From NCBI GenBank assembly GCA_964432985.1, contig CAYSPT010000010.1:48802-112801 (forward strand): a DNA stretch of 64,000 nt, in the 5' to 3' direction. Positions within the stretch are counted from its first letter, which is position 1; each line of letters begins with the position of its first letter. Source of the stretch: CAYSPT01 sp964432985 (GTDB lineage: Bacteria; Muiribacteriota; CAYSPT01). Below, piece by piece: positions 1-10,800 of this stretch. Made by a program: the position numbers and the translations under genes. A model generated the notes under the pieces. The model did no database searches and was not told where the DNA came from. It was given only the letters and a program-made list of their open reading frames with translations.

Positions 1-216
1 CTCGTACACCCGCAGAGCCGAGCGCGCGATGAAATTGTTTTCGTCAAGCGGGAGACGTTTCTCGCCTTCCCCCCGTACCTCCACTGCCACACCGGGCTCA
101 TCGCGCTCCTCGATCATGACCCGGTTCCTCAGGTTCAAGGCCAACCCGAGACAGTCGAAACCCGATCCGACATTGCCCAGGGAGCCAGGCACATCAGCAA
201 CAGCTCGTTTAACCAT
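1..216 (-). CDS. thrB: Homoserine kinase, N-terminal 72 residues (3' end beyond window)
   Basis: Homoserine kinase phosphorylates L-homoserine with ATP to give O-phospho-L-homoserine, the step before threonine synthase in cytoplasmic threonine biosynthesis. The frame is open from ATG 216-214 to the left edge. Residues 6-25 carry the GHMP-kinase N-terminal strand and turn (VADVPGSLGNVGSGFDCLGL). This matches the family pattern V-P-A/G-S-x-x-N-x-G-x-G-F-D-x-L-G-L-A-L. Near residue 55 is LPLDENNFIARSAL, like the LPxDxxNL helix start of ThrB. The ATP-binding glycine/serine loop of GHMP kinases would lie outside the window, so activity cannot be judged. An in-frame ATG at 222 is an alternative start; 216 is preferred because a weak GGTG lies about 7 nt upstream. 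Mevalonate-type GHMP kinases are less likely because the FDCLGLALNL motif is typical of ThrB. Confidence 0.86.
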   Translation of the reverse strand, partial: MVKRAVADVPGSLGNVGSGFDCLGLALNLRNRVMIEERDEPGVAVEVRGEGEKRLPLDENNFIARSALRVYE

Positions 217-305
217 GCACATTCACCACACTATTTCTTCTGCTCTATCAAGATTCACTACTTTCACTGGCTACCGGAGACAGATTCCCCGGACACACTC
301 CGACC

Positions 306-336
306 ATCGATAACTAAAATCTTCGATTTTGTCGAT
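306..336 (-). promoter_or_regulatory. Imperfect hairpin in putative thrB leader
   Basis: A perfect 6-bp inverted repeat AAAATC/GATTTT with a 3-nt loop sits inside an outer ATCGA/TCGAT pairing, with a 5-nt/1-nt internal loop between them. It is AT-rich and followed by no U-run, so it is unlikely to be a terminator. An operator palindrome or a leader structure is possible. No riboswitch or peptide-attenuator consensus was recognised. Confidence 0.25.
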
Positions 337-345
337 CAATTCCAG

Positions 346-374
346 ATTGTACCATAGGATCTTATATATCTGAA
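346..374 (-). promoter_or_regulatory. Candidate sigma70-type promoter for thrB
   Basis: On the minus strand TTCAGA (374-369) and TACAAT (351-346) are separated by 17 bp, matching the -35 TTGACA at four of six positions and the -10 TATAAT at five of six. Transcription would start near 340 and leave about 120 nt of leader before the ATG at 216. That leader includes the hairpin at 306-336, which could be a regulatory structure or chance. The AT-rich setting in an otherwise GC-rich window supports the call, but it is pattern-based only. Confidence 0.4.
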
Positions 375-610
375 TATTAGATTGAACCAGTGATAAAAGC
401 GCGCCCATATAACATCATCCGAAGAACCGAACGAGCGCCTTGCGAAACTATAAGCGCCGCAGGCGATACAAACAGCGAGCGAATGCAATACACCATTAGA
501 TTGTTGAAAGTTAGAGTAGGGTGGGATTGTTTGACATGGTTATTGAATCATGTTCTACAGACTCAATAGAAAGTGACCAGTTTTCTTGGGTTTCTTCTCG
601 TTCGTGGTAG

Positions 611-702
611 CTACTCCCACGCGGATGCCATGCATCGTTCCGCGTCACCGTAACCGCCCTCGACTCTGTAAGTGTAGAAAGAGGTTTTTAGTTCCCCGGG
701 GG
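611..702 (-). other. Possible frameshifted C-terminal extension of the pilin-like protein
   Basis: The pilin-like frame ends in WNPPGN at TAA 690-688, directly after a CCCCCCGGGG run (702-693 on the minus strand). Reading one base differently through this run gives PPGELKTSFYTYRVEGGYG and continues for about 28 more codons to TAG 613-611. The extension has a normal aromatic/Gly composition and favoured codons (TTC, TAC, GTC, GAG, GGC), so it looks more like protein than noncoding DNA. Explanations: an assembly or sequencing error in the homopolymer, a real truncating mutation, or phase-variable or programmed slippage. None can be separated from one sequence. Confidence 0.4.
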
Positions 703-1785
703 GTTCCAGATGCAGATGGACCGGCGGCCGAAGCGGTCGGACTGCCCTTCCCAGTTGGCGTAGCGGGTGTTGTTCGGCGTGGACGGCGCAACGGCGGAGG
801 CATCGGCTTCTTTGTTGGTAAACTTGGTGATGTTGTCCCTGATACTGCCCTGGGTCTCCACCATGTAATCCACCGGCTCCGTGCACACCCTGCACTTCAG
901 GGAGGAGATCCCGAATTTCGTATCGATATCTACAACAGCTGGATCGTAAAGCAGCCCGTTCTCAGAGGAAACCAGGAACTGGACGCCGCCGTTGGAGTTG
1001 TTGTTGGCCACGCATTTGGCGCATGGAATAAAATTGTTGACCATCCTGAAAAACGGGTAGTCCACCTTCCATTTTTCCTCGCTGACAGGAATAGTGTCGG
1101 GAACTTTCGGATTGCCTGGGCAACCGCTGTTTTTGTATTGGCATTCGATCTTGAGAACTACCTGGCCGTTGTGTTTCGGTTGAAGCAGCCCGTTGAGCTC
1201 CAAACCGAACACCCAACCGGGGGAGTAAAGACCGCTGACAGTATCAAAGGCGTAGTAATCCCCCTGCAATGCCCGCGTGCACCACGGGCATTTGTATTTC
1301 TTGATCGGGGAAATGTACATGGGGAGAAACGCGGCCAGCTTCATGGCTTTGACGCCGACTTTCCATCCATCCGTCTCGAGTTCGGGCTTCTCGAAGCTCG
1401 GGTCCTGGCCGGCCAGCACGTTTTCGGTGATGTTGAATGTCAGCCCTTCCAGGTTCGGTTTCTGGGCAAACTCCCTGAGTCTCCCGCTCTTGACCAGGTT
1501 GATCATGTGCTTCTTGAGCAGCGCCTGCTTTTCCGCGTCGGTGGCATCCGTGTGCAGGGACAGAAACTGCCTGATTTCCGTGCTGGAACCCAGCAGGTCA
1601 AGTCCCTGCCGGACCACGGAAAGCCTGTGCCGAAGCTCGTCTTCCTGCTCCCGTCTCATAATGCTTCCGAAATAAGGCGACGCCACCAGAGCGCCGATTC
1701 CCACCAGGACTACCAGAAGCATAACACCGATCAGCAGAACTCCACGCTCTGTTTTCCCTGGCGTCTTCGCCGTTCCGTTCATCAT
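688..1785 (-). CDS. Prepilin/pseudopilin-like protein with four cysteine pairs
   Basis: From ATG 1785 the 365-residue product has a 15-residue charged leader (MMNGTAKTPGKTERG) and then a hydrophobic helix (16-38). This is a prepilin-peptidase-type site between G15 and V16. Position +5 of the mature protein is Gly, not the usual Glu; this also occurs in minor pseudopilins of the GspK type. A charged amphipathic stretch follows (MRREQEDELRHRLSVVRQGL), resembling the pilin helix continuation. The globular part has Cys at 166/169 (CPWC), 215/222, 255/258 (CAKC) and 298/301 (CRVC), enough for two metal sites or four disulfides. The start was chosen because AGGAGGT lies 8 nt upstream; ATG 1806 lacks a usable site. 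The gene follows the giant gene by 25 nt and is probably cotranscribed. Likely role: component of a type II secretion or type IV pilus-like machine, perhaps dedicated to the giant protein. The C-terminus may be frameshifted. No specific family member was identified. Confidence 0.75.
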   Translation of the reverse strand: MMNGTAKTPGKTERGVLLIGVMLLVVLVGIGALVASPYFGSIMRREQEDELRHRLSVVRQGLDLLGSSTEIRQFLSLHTDATDAEKQALLKKHMINLVKSGRLREFAQKPNLEGLTFNITENVLAGQDPSFEKPELETDGWKVGVKAMKLAAFLPMYISPIKKYKCPWCTRALQGDYYAFDTVSGLYSPGWVFGLELNGLLQPKHNGQVVLKIECQYKNSGCPGNPKVPDTIPVSEEKWKVDYPFFRMVNNFIPCAKCVANNNSNGGVQFLVSSENGLLYDPAVVDIDTKFGISSLKCRVCTEPVDYMVETQGSIRDNITKFTNKEADASAVAPSTPNNTRYANWEGQSDRFGRRSICIWNPPGN

Positions 1786-1793
1786 GACCCTGC

Positions 1794-1800
1794 ACCTCCT
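1794..1800 (-). promoter_or_regulatory. Ribosome binding site deciding the pilin-like start
   Basis: AGGAGGT on the minus strand sits 8 nt before ATG 1785 and 10 nt after the giant gene's TGA (1813-1811). It is a near-perfect Shine-Dalgarno sequence, so the start is placed at 1785 rather than at the upstream in-frame ATG 1806. Its position just after the stop fits translational coupling to ribosomes finishing the giant protein, although it looks strong enough to act alone. Confidence 0.8.
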
Positions 1801-1810
1801 CTCCATTTCA

Positions 1811-4800
1811 TCACCAGGCCGGGTACTTGGTCGTGTCGTCCAGCGTCGGGACCGCGGGTCCCTCGTAGTCGACGGTCACCACGTAATCCTCGGCCCAGCG
1901 TGTGGGCTTGTCGCCGCGTTCCACCTGCACGGCGTCGAAGAAGACCCGGTTTCGAATCTCCCCCGTCTCCATGTCGAGATAGCTGTTGGCGGCATTGTAG
2001 ATATAGAGATACATGGCGTCAGCCTGGTCTCCCGACCCCGGTATGGTCCGGTCCACGTCGTTGTACCGGAAGACGGCGTAGTACCGCCGCCATCCGGACA
2101 GGTCGCCGCGGGATGCGGGCGAGGCGATGCTGCCGCAGGAGCCCACGTGGGATATCGGGAATGCCTGGCCGCCTTCCACCCTGAATTCGTACTTGGTGGA
2201 GGACCAGCCCGGCTGCCCGGTGCCGGCCATGTACTTCTTGCCCGGGCGGACGGCGATGACGGGTATACCTTCGTCCTCCACCCTGACCCAGGCACTGACG
2301 GTGTAATCACCGTATTTCTCCATGCTGTCCTTGAAGTGGTCAAGCTCGTTTATGTAGTACACGACGCCCTTGCCGTACAGTCCGTCGACGTTGCCGGGAG
2401 ACGATCCGGTGATGTAGAAGGGCAGCTTGCTCTGGGCTGTCACGTTGTTGTTCGGGTTCTGTGTCTGGCCCGTCAGTTCCAGGGTCACCGTAGTCCCGGC
2501 GGAGCCCTGCACCTTGTAGATGACGATCCACTCCCGGTTGGGAGCTACGGCGGCAATCTTCATGCTCGATGAAATGTCCTGCCAGGTCAGCGAGTTGTAC
2601 ACCGACGTGGCTGTCTCCGTACCCCAGTCCACTCCCCAGACCTCCATGGAGTCCGTCGCCGGATAGTACCGGATGTAGTCGTGAGGTGTCAGAAGATCAG
2701 ACTTGAGACCGTCCAGGTCGGCCAGGGTGTGGTCGAAATCCTGGAACAAGCCCGGGCCGGCGGCCGGCAGGTCGATGATACCGTCCGACTTATAGTCCTC
2801 GGACACCGTCATGGTGGGATAATTGTGATCCGCGGGATTGCTCGGCGCTCCCAGCGGATACCCGCCGGCAAGCTGGAAGTGGAGCAGCACGATGTCGCCT
2901 TCCATGATCCGGGTGCTGGTGGGCTGGCGAAGCGGGTCGGTCTCGTCACCGCTTCCCGACCGCATCAGGAACGGCCGCTCCACCCACTCGAAGGCCACCG
3001 TTGTAGCGATCCTGAACTCGTAGCTCGTGGTGTAGGTGAAGGAATATCCGGCCTCGTCCTCGCCCCAGAACTCCAGATCGATGGATGAGTGATTGATCTC
3101 CGCTTCGATGGCGGCGTTCTGGTCGATCCCGGTCTCGTTTACAATCAGCTGACGTATGTTGGTGAAAGCGAACTGGTAATCGTAGTTCGGGTTCTGGCCG
3201 TTGGATTCCACGCGGGTGAGGATCACCGTGCCGATGGAGTTTCCGTTGATACTCATGTCGGCCGAGTTGTCATCTATCTTGGTCAGTGTGATCGGCATTC
3301 CGGGCACGGTCTGCAGGTTCATGGTCATGGACTTGACCGGCCCGCGCAGAATCGGCTCCATGACGTCGTCATACACCAGGGTGCGGTGGGCGTCGTAAGC
3401 CGGCGTGTTCTGCAGATCGATGTTCATGTCGTCATTCATCTCGCTGAGCGAAGCCGAAATATTGAAGCTAGCGGTCCAGACGAGGGAACTGGGCTTGATG
3501 ACGTTGAGGAAGTTGTTGATTGGATCCGGCGACACGACGATGGCCGGTTCGGCGTCGTCCACGTACAGCCATCCGGTCACCTGCCCCACCAGAGACTCGG
3601 CCACCGGGTCGATGACGCCGTCACCGTTGAGATCGGCCTGCTTCGAAGTCAGCCACGAATCCACGATGACCTGGGCCTCGTCTACTGCCAGGTCAGGCAC
3701 GGCCAGGCTCAACTGGTAGACCACCGAGCTGCTGTCGGATGAGTACTTCGTCACGCTGGTCGGAGGCACCGCCACCGTAAGACCGTCGATAGTCACCTCG
3801 AACTGAGGCATGGGATTGCCCCGGACATTGGACGTGATCCGTATGTCGAGAGGGTCACCGGGCTTGACCGGGTTCAGGTCGACCAAGGTCTTGTTGGACC
3901 CGTCGAAGACCCGGCCCGGGTTGTTGTGGGAGCTGTTGGTAAGCTCGCCGTACCCGCGGCTGCCGTACGTTCCGGTGAGCGAGACCTTGTTGCTGCTGTA
4001 GAACGCCATCTTCTGAAGCTCCGGAATCTCCGTGATGTCGAAGATCTGCACCGGTTCGAGCGTGCATTTCTTACCCGCGTCGTCGAAGAAGGTGAAGTAG
4101 GCGTACACCGGTCCGTATTCCACGTCCGTGAAGGCGTCCGGATCGAACTCGTAGTAGTAGAACAGGTCCGCTGCCGCAGCCGGGGAGAATGAAGAGCCGT
4201 GATCGTCGATGCGGCGGATGGAGTAGCTGGTGTCGCCGGGCCCGCCGGTGAGCACCGTGGGATCGGCCGGCGGCGTGGTGCCGCCGAAGGCGATACCGTT
4301 GAAGGGCTCTCCCTCCAGGATGCTGCTGTCGGTCAGCTCGCCTTTGAAGTTGCTGTCCGTAATCGTCATGGTCAGGTTGAGCGGCATGTCGGTCTCGAGC
4401 GCCGACTTGAGCGTGCCGCTGTCCTCACCCTGGGTGTCGATCAGGATGACCTGCGGTGTGGCCGTGCTCTCCACGTAGTCCACCAGCACCTTGACGTCGC
4501 TGTCGTTGATTGCGGGCGCCGCGTCATCAACCACGATGTAGGCCACCTCGTGCGCGATGAAGTCCGAGTGATCGTTGTACCCGTCGAACAGCACGCCCTC
4601 GATGTCGACCCGTACCAGGCCCCCGTGAACGTTGCTGACGATGTCCTTCACCGAAACGTTACCGGTGTACACGTACTTGAAGAACGCCTCATTGTACTCC
4701 CCGGAAGGATAATCGCGGGAGAGCTTCCACGTTATCGGCGTGGCGGTGTCGTTGCCCGCGGCGTCCAGGACGGTGAACACGGCCTTGACGTCCCGGCTCG

Positions 4801-7800
4801 AATCGGAGTTGCCGTCGCCGCTGACCTCCAGTCTCCGGTTGGAAACCAGCTTGAAGCTCAGGGTGTCGGACTCGGCGTCTCCGTAGGCCACCGACTTGAC
4901 CACGCTGTTGCGTAAAATGGCTGCCACCAGCGGGCTGTTTTCGTCCATGGGCAGATTCTGGTAGAGGTTGTACCCCAGCGACGACTGGATGGATTCCAGT
5001 GCGCCGATATAGGCCATGTCCTCTTCCTCTACGTCCGTTCTCGAAGCCGTGAACACGGTGGGTGTGGTGTTTGGAGCGCCCGGATCACGGCGCCACTCCG
5101 CGTGCTCAATGGTGTCGGTGGTCATGATGGTGATCTCACGGAAGATAGGCTGCTCGGTGACCTCGAACAACGGCGCGAAAACGGTCTGCTTGTTCCCGGC
5201 ATTGTCCACCACCACCAGCTCGGCTGTGACCCACCCGTGGGTAGTGTCGCCGGTGCTGTCGTAGGTATATGCGCTGTTGGGCGGTTTCTGGCCGCGCTCG
5301 CCCAGGCACAGCTCGGGCGGCAGCACGATGGAGAAGTCCGCCTGGTAAGGAGCTGCCTCCAGCCCCAGACCGGTGACCGGTTTGGCGGTCATGGAGACAC
5401 CCTGTACTATGGAGTTCCATATGGCCCCCGCGTCCGTCGTCTGGAAGGCGAGCCCTGCGTACTGGGTCGAATCGTGCGGGTCGAGCCGGCGCATGTCGTT
5501 ATACTCATCACCGTTGTAAATGACCCGTACCGGTACATGCAGCGCCCTGAGCGGGTGGACAACCGGGTTCACCAGCGGCACTCCCGAGAGCGGCGGTTCG
5601 ATCCAGGGCGCCTGGGTAGCGTCGGGATTGACGTTCCAGAAGGCCACGGAGGTGGTGAATTCGATGGGCTCCGTTACCGGCTTCATGTCCGCCGTGGGAT
5701 CGAACTCGGTGCGTTTGCGTACGCGGGCGCCGTGGATAGACTGGTTGGTGCTGGTGTCCATCACGGACCGCACATCGATCTCGGGCAGGCCGTAATCGAC
5801 GTAGAAAGCACCGTTATGGATGCGGGCCACTTCGGGATACTTGACGAAGCCCTGCAGGGTGAAGGATGAGTATCCTTCCACTATCTTGGTCTCCGGCTTG
5901 GTCGGAACAGCGATACTGCCGGCGGTGAAACGGTAGTAATACTCGTACACCCCGTGCTCCACGTACCTGGTGTAATTAAGCGGCTGGACGTCGGACTTCT
6001 TCAACGTCAGTTCCCGCCCGAAGGTCTCGTCCGGGAAGAACACCTTCACCGGTTTGAACTCCCCGCCGGTATACAGCGGCCGGTTGCTCCTGACCAGCAT
6101 ACTGAGCGGCTCGCCGGCACAGACGGGCTTGAGGTTGATACCGCCGAGTGCACCTGACTCCGGGCTGTTGCTGTACGCTATCCCCGGATGCTCAACAGAG
6201 AAGACGTATGAGGCGTCTTCCCGGTGACCGTATACGGCAAACTCGGGTACCGCGCCGATGTCGGCCGGGTCGCTGCGGTCCTCGGACGGAGCGGACAACT
6301 CCACGATCTCGAAGCGCGGCTGCTCAGCCACCCAGAAGAGCGGATTCTCGTCCTCGTCGTAGTGGACTTCCACGTAGTTACCCGCGTTGTCGGTCAGCGA
6401 CACTCTGGCGCCTATACCGCAGTCGGCGATGTCTCTCGGTACGGTAAACACGTAATCGTAGAGCCAGCCGCGTGCGTCACCGGCCTCAATCCGCTCCACC
6501 CTGATAGTATCCACCTTGATTTCCAGCGGATCGGTTATGTTCCCGGCGTCGGTGCGCTCGATGAGACGGTACGACAGGTATTCGATCGGGTCGAGCTCCA
6601 GGCCGCTGCGGTCGGGGTTGGCCCCGGACACGGCCACCTGTATGGCCACCTCCATGGTGGCGCCGGAAATACCGAGTTCGTCCTTACCTACGTCGTTCCA
6701 GTCCCATTCGGACGGCGGTGATGCAGGCCACCAGGCAGGTTTCTCCACCGGAGTCCAGCCTTCGCGGAACACCTGGAGCTCCGGATCCCACACCTTGTAC
6801 ATGTTCTTGATGAGGTACCCGTCCGTCGGCGAGTCATCAACCGGTTTGAGCTGCACCAGGAATTCCGGGGGCGCCGACAGGTTGAACTCGTTCTGGGCCG
6901 TGTACATCAAGGTGCTGTCCTTCCAGGAGTACACATCTATAACCGCCGACGGCTGGCTGGTGTCGACGTAGAAGAATGCATCGGGCCGTTCCCACGATTT
7001 CTGCCAGTTACTGACCGGGCTGCCCTGGCCGTTCTCAAGATCGTACAGGCCGTTGCCGTCCTTATCATAGCCGCGGTTGACCACGAAGGAGTGGCCGTAC
7101 TGCGGCAGCTGCGCGAAGTAGTTGAACTCATCCTGCCTGGTGTAGGCACCGATCTTTATTTCCGCCGAGCCTTCCTGGGCATTGTTGAGCTTGAGAAGCG
7201 CAAAATAGGTGTGGACCGGGACGGCACTGTCGGGATCGATGATGCCGTTGTTGGCCGGGAAGGATGCCAGGTCGTAAGCGTACAGGTCGGCCGGCCCCAC
7301 CCCGCCCAGGCTCGTGAAGGGCCTCAGATCGCCAATCAGCCCGATAGAGGTGTCAACCTGCCTGCCCATCTGGGCCAGCGCCCGGGTGCTTCGCACCAGG
7401 AGGATGGCCGCGTGGTCGGTCCCCAGGTTGAATTCGCTGGTGGCGGCCTTGATCCACTGGTCCTCCACCACGCTGCGCGGATCGAAGTTGTAGTACTTGT
7501 TACCGTTGGCTTCCCAGTAAGTACCTGAATCCTGGCTGTCCGGGTAGATCGGCGACAGGTCATAAGCCCTGTCGTAGACCCGCTCCCCCTTGAGGTTGTA
7601 GAGAGACACGTGCGTGAACACGGGTCTCTCTACAACCGTCAGCAGCCGCCTGTCATCCAGGTGGCCGGAGGAGTTGCCCGCGTCATCCACGGCGCTGTAG
7701 GTGATGGCAACCGGACCGTCGGCTACTGTGTCGGGCAGGTCGAACTGGTAGGTATAGGTCAGCACCCATTGATCCTCGGTGTAAACCTTGCCGTCAAGCT

Positions 7801-10800
7801 CGTAATTCACCTGCTCCTTTGTACGCGTCAGGTCCCGGCTGACATCGGCCGTTACTGCGGATGCGCCACCGCTCACCTCATAGAGTTTTATAATCTGCGC
7901 ATCCGTCAGTACCGTGTCAAAGACGTGGACACCATCGATAATACCCGCATAATATGACTGCCCGTCGTTCCATGAATAACCAACCGTCAGCTTGTGCCAC
8001 GGCCGCTGGGCCGACACACCGTTGGTGGAGGTAGTCGCAATCTCGCTGCCATCGACAAATAGCTTGATATTGCCGTCCGCTCCACACATTCCCGCGATTT
8101 GATACCAGGTACCGGGAGTGAGCGGCGCGCTGGTGACACCCTTCCACTCATCATCTTTCTTACCGTCAAAGATATAGAATTGGGCACGGCCGGTAGGATC
8201 GATCCTGAGACCGTACTTGCTGCAGCTCATTATGTACTGGTAGGTCGGTTTTATTTCGTCGAACCTGAACCAGGCAGCCATGCCGAAAGGTTCACCGTTT
8301 TCGAACTTCAGGTCATTGTCAGGATTGTATACCACCCTGTCATCGATTCCGTCGAATTGAATAGCCTGGGCGTTTTTACCGGCTACCCATCCGGCACCAT
8401 TCTCCAGCTTACCTGCCGGACCGCTCCCTGAAGAGCTCGTCACCGTATCTCCACTGCCTTCATCGAACGGCCACCAGCCGGCCGGTGTCGGCAACGCACC
8501 GCCACCTTCGCTGACTCCCGTCACCTTTGCCGGTACGTCGATGGTCACCTTGCCCCGTCCCAGTACATAGTATGAAATAGTCTTGAGAGGTTCGTCCGCC
8601 AGGGCCAGCTCGCTGGGATTGGCGCCTTCCACCCGCAGCTTGATAGTCATACCAGCCTTGTTGTCGGTGACCCTGTCGATGATCTCCTGGTTGTCCTCGT
8701 CCCAGCCGGCGTGGGCGTTCATGCGGCCCGTGGCCAGGTCGGTTTCCCTGAACATGATGCCGTGGGTGATGTCCTCGTACACACCGGCACCGATAGTCCG
8801 GTCGGCCGTGACTCTCACCACCGGCTGCTGACGGTCGACGTAGACGTAGGCCGGGTGATCGGGCAGGCCGGAATAGTACGTCCGGTAGTCCCCCAGGACC
8901 CTGGTCAGATCGCCGCCGGACACCGCGTTGATACGCGGGAACAGCTTGGCTTCTACGTGGAACCACCCCTGGCTCACACCGGTGATGGGTAAGCGGGCGT
9001 AGTAGGTGTAACGACCGCGCTGATATGTGCCCTCGCCCACCTCCACGGTGTCGCCGGCGAGATCCTTGACCACCGGCGGACGATAGTCGTGCGCCTGGAA
9101 TACCGGCGCCTCGATGGTGGTCCCCACCATGTTCTCGTCCACCTGCACGCAGTACATGCGCGGGTAATGCCCCTCTTTGCCCACGTGACCGACGTACAGC
9201 GGTTTGCTGGTCTTGAACACGGCGATGACGTCACCGCGGGAGACCGGACGGAAGCTTGAGGCGACCATGCCCGCGTCGTTACCGTCGGCTTCTCCGTCAA
9301 AGTCCAGGTCCACGTGGAGCGGATCACCCAGAGTGGAACCGTCCCGGTCCTTGTCGAGCGGATCGTAGTTGTGGTAGAGACGCTGCTCGCCGCGGAGCTT
9401 GTTCACGTAGTGGAAATCAACGATCTCGTCGGTCTTCCTCAGTATCCTGGTCAACCAGGGATCCGGGAAGTCGTCGGGAGGTTCAGCTCCGGTATCGGCG
9501 GTGAACCTGTTGAGGCTGTCGTACACCTTGGTGCTCCTGATGACCTGGTCCATGGTCAGACCGTGCATGGGAGGCTCATAATCAGGATCGCTCGACGGAT
9601 ACAGGTAATACGGAGCAAACAGGTTGTCGTGCAGCCTCACGTACTCGAATATGGGCTGTTCCACCAGGTAGAACATCAGTCCGCCTACCACCGTACCGTT
9701 GGGGTGCTCGTTGCCGGCATCGTCCTTCATGACCATCCAGGCGCTCACCGGACCGTCGGTGGCGTCAATCGGCAGGGTGACGCGATAGTGCAGTGCGATC
9801 CAGCCTGACGGCAGTTCAGCCGGCACTCCCGTGGGCCATTCGGAACCTGACGCCAGGTCGAAGTAGCTCTTTATCTTCCGCTTGGTTTCGTTGGGATATG
9901 CGTAAATATCGACCAGTTTCACCAGAGATGTGGCATCCACCGAGTTGAAGGTTTTGGTTCCGTGACGTACACCCGATTCGATCACGTTCAGGGACGTGTA
10001 CTCCACGTTGATCGGGAAGTAATTGATCCCGGAATCGGACATGCTGAGCGGGTTCTGCGAGCCGTTCAGGAAGTTCATGTCCGGGTTGGTGCCGCTGACC
10101 AGGAACATGGCGTCGAAGGTGACCCGCTCCACCGGCAGGTCCGAGTCGATCGGAGTACGGCCGCTGGTTACCAGGTAATTGCCTATGGTGGTGAACTCCT
10201 GGTCCTGTTCGTCCAGCTGCAGCGCTATCGTGTTCATCTGCTTCGGCGCCGTGGTGTCGGCCCAGAATGTACCTTCGCCGCCGCTGTAGGCGATATTGCT
10301 CTCGATACCGATGTCGTTGTAGGTGATGTGGCCCGACATGCGGAACAGCGCCGCTCCTTCGGGCAGGCCCTCGGGCAGCTTGAAGTAGGCGAAGTACCGG
10401 TACTCGGGAATCGTTCCCGCAAGCGGGTCCGTGTCCACGAAGCTGTTGTCAAACCCACCGGTCAGGAACGCCGTGAACTGCCCGGCCTCCACTCCGGCGG
10501 CCAGAAGTTCGGCCCTCCGGGCGGGATGCAGCTGAGCCGTGATGGGCTGGGAGTTCAGGATGCTGCCCGGGCTGGTTTCGTCGTAGACGTTGATACTCAC
10601 CAGCGGGTAGACACCGCCGTCCGGGTAGTATCTGAGCTTCCGGTTGACCATCATACCGATAAAGACATACTCGCCGGCCCGCACCGCCCGCACCCACTGC
10701 TCGTCCACACCGGAACCGTCCGGATGCTCCGCCGGGAACAGGTAGTTGTCGAAAGCCTTGTAGGTGTTGGCGCTGGAGTTGAGACCGAAAGGCTGCCGGT

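Larger units (their letters stand above)
217..687. other. Gene-free interval between pilin-like gene and thrB
   Basis: No coding sequence is convincing on either strand here; the short plus-strand frame that starts at 29 is the antisense of thrB. The stretch is visibly more AT-rich (especially 300-420) than the flanking genes. It holds a candidate thrB promoter (346-374). It also holds an imperfect hairpin at 306-336, in which AAAATC (316-321) pairs with GATTTT (325-330) and ATCGA (306-310) with TCGAT (332-336). A GC-rich patch with CGCC/GGCG inverted motifs lies at about 433-466. No stem followed by a T-run in the minus orientation was found, so no intrinsic terminator for the giant-gene transcript is visible. 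If the pilin-like frame is shifted (see 611-702), coding extends to 611 and the interval shrinks to 217-610. Confidence 0.6.

Noticed and set aside
29..313. Plus-strand 94-codon frame at the left edge
   Set aside because: Antisense to the thrB N-terminus, whose GHMP-kinase motif is clear; Ser/Arg/Pro-rich with no features.
600..625. Intrinsic terminator at the CGTGG...CCACG palindrome
   Set aside because: Short stem with an inner GTAGCTAC palindrome and no following U-run in the minus orientation.
586..2184. Long plus-strand open frame (532 codons) antisense to the pilin-like gene and the giant gene end
   Set aside because: Composition is Arg/Gly/Val/His-rich without domain patterns. It mirrors GC-rich wobble positions on the opposite strand and overlaps two well-supported genes.
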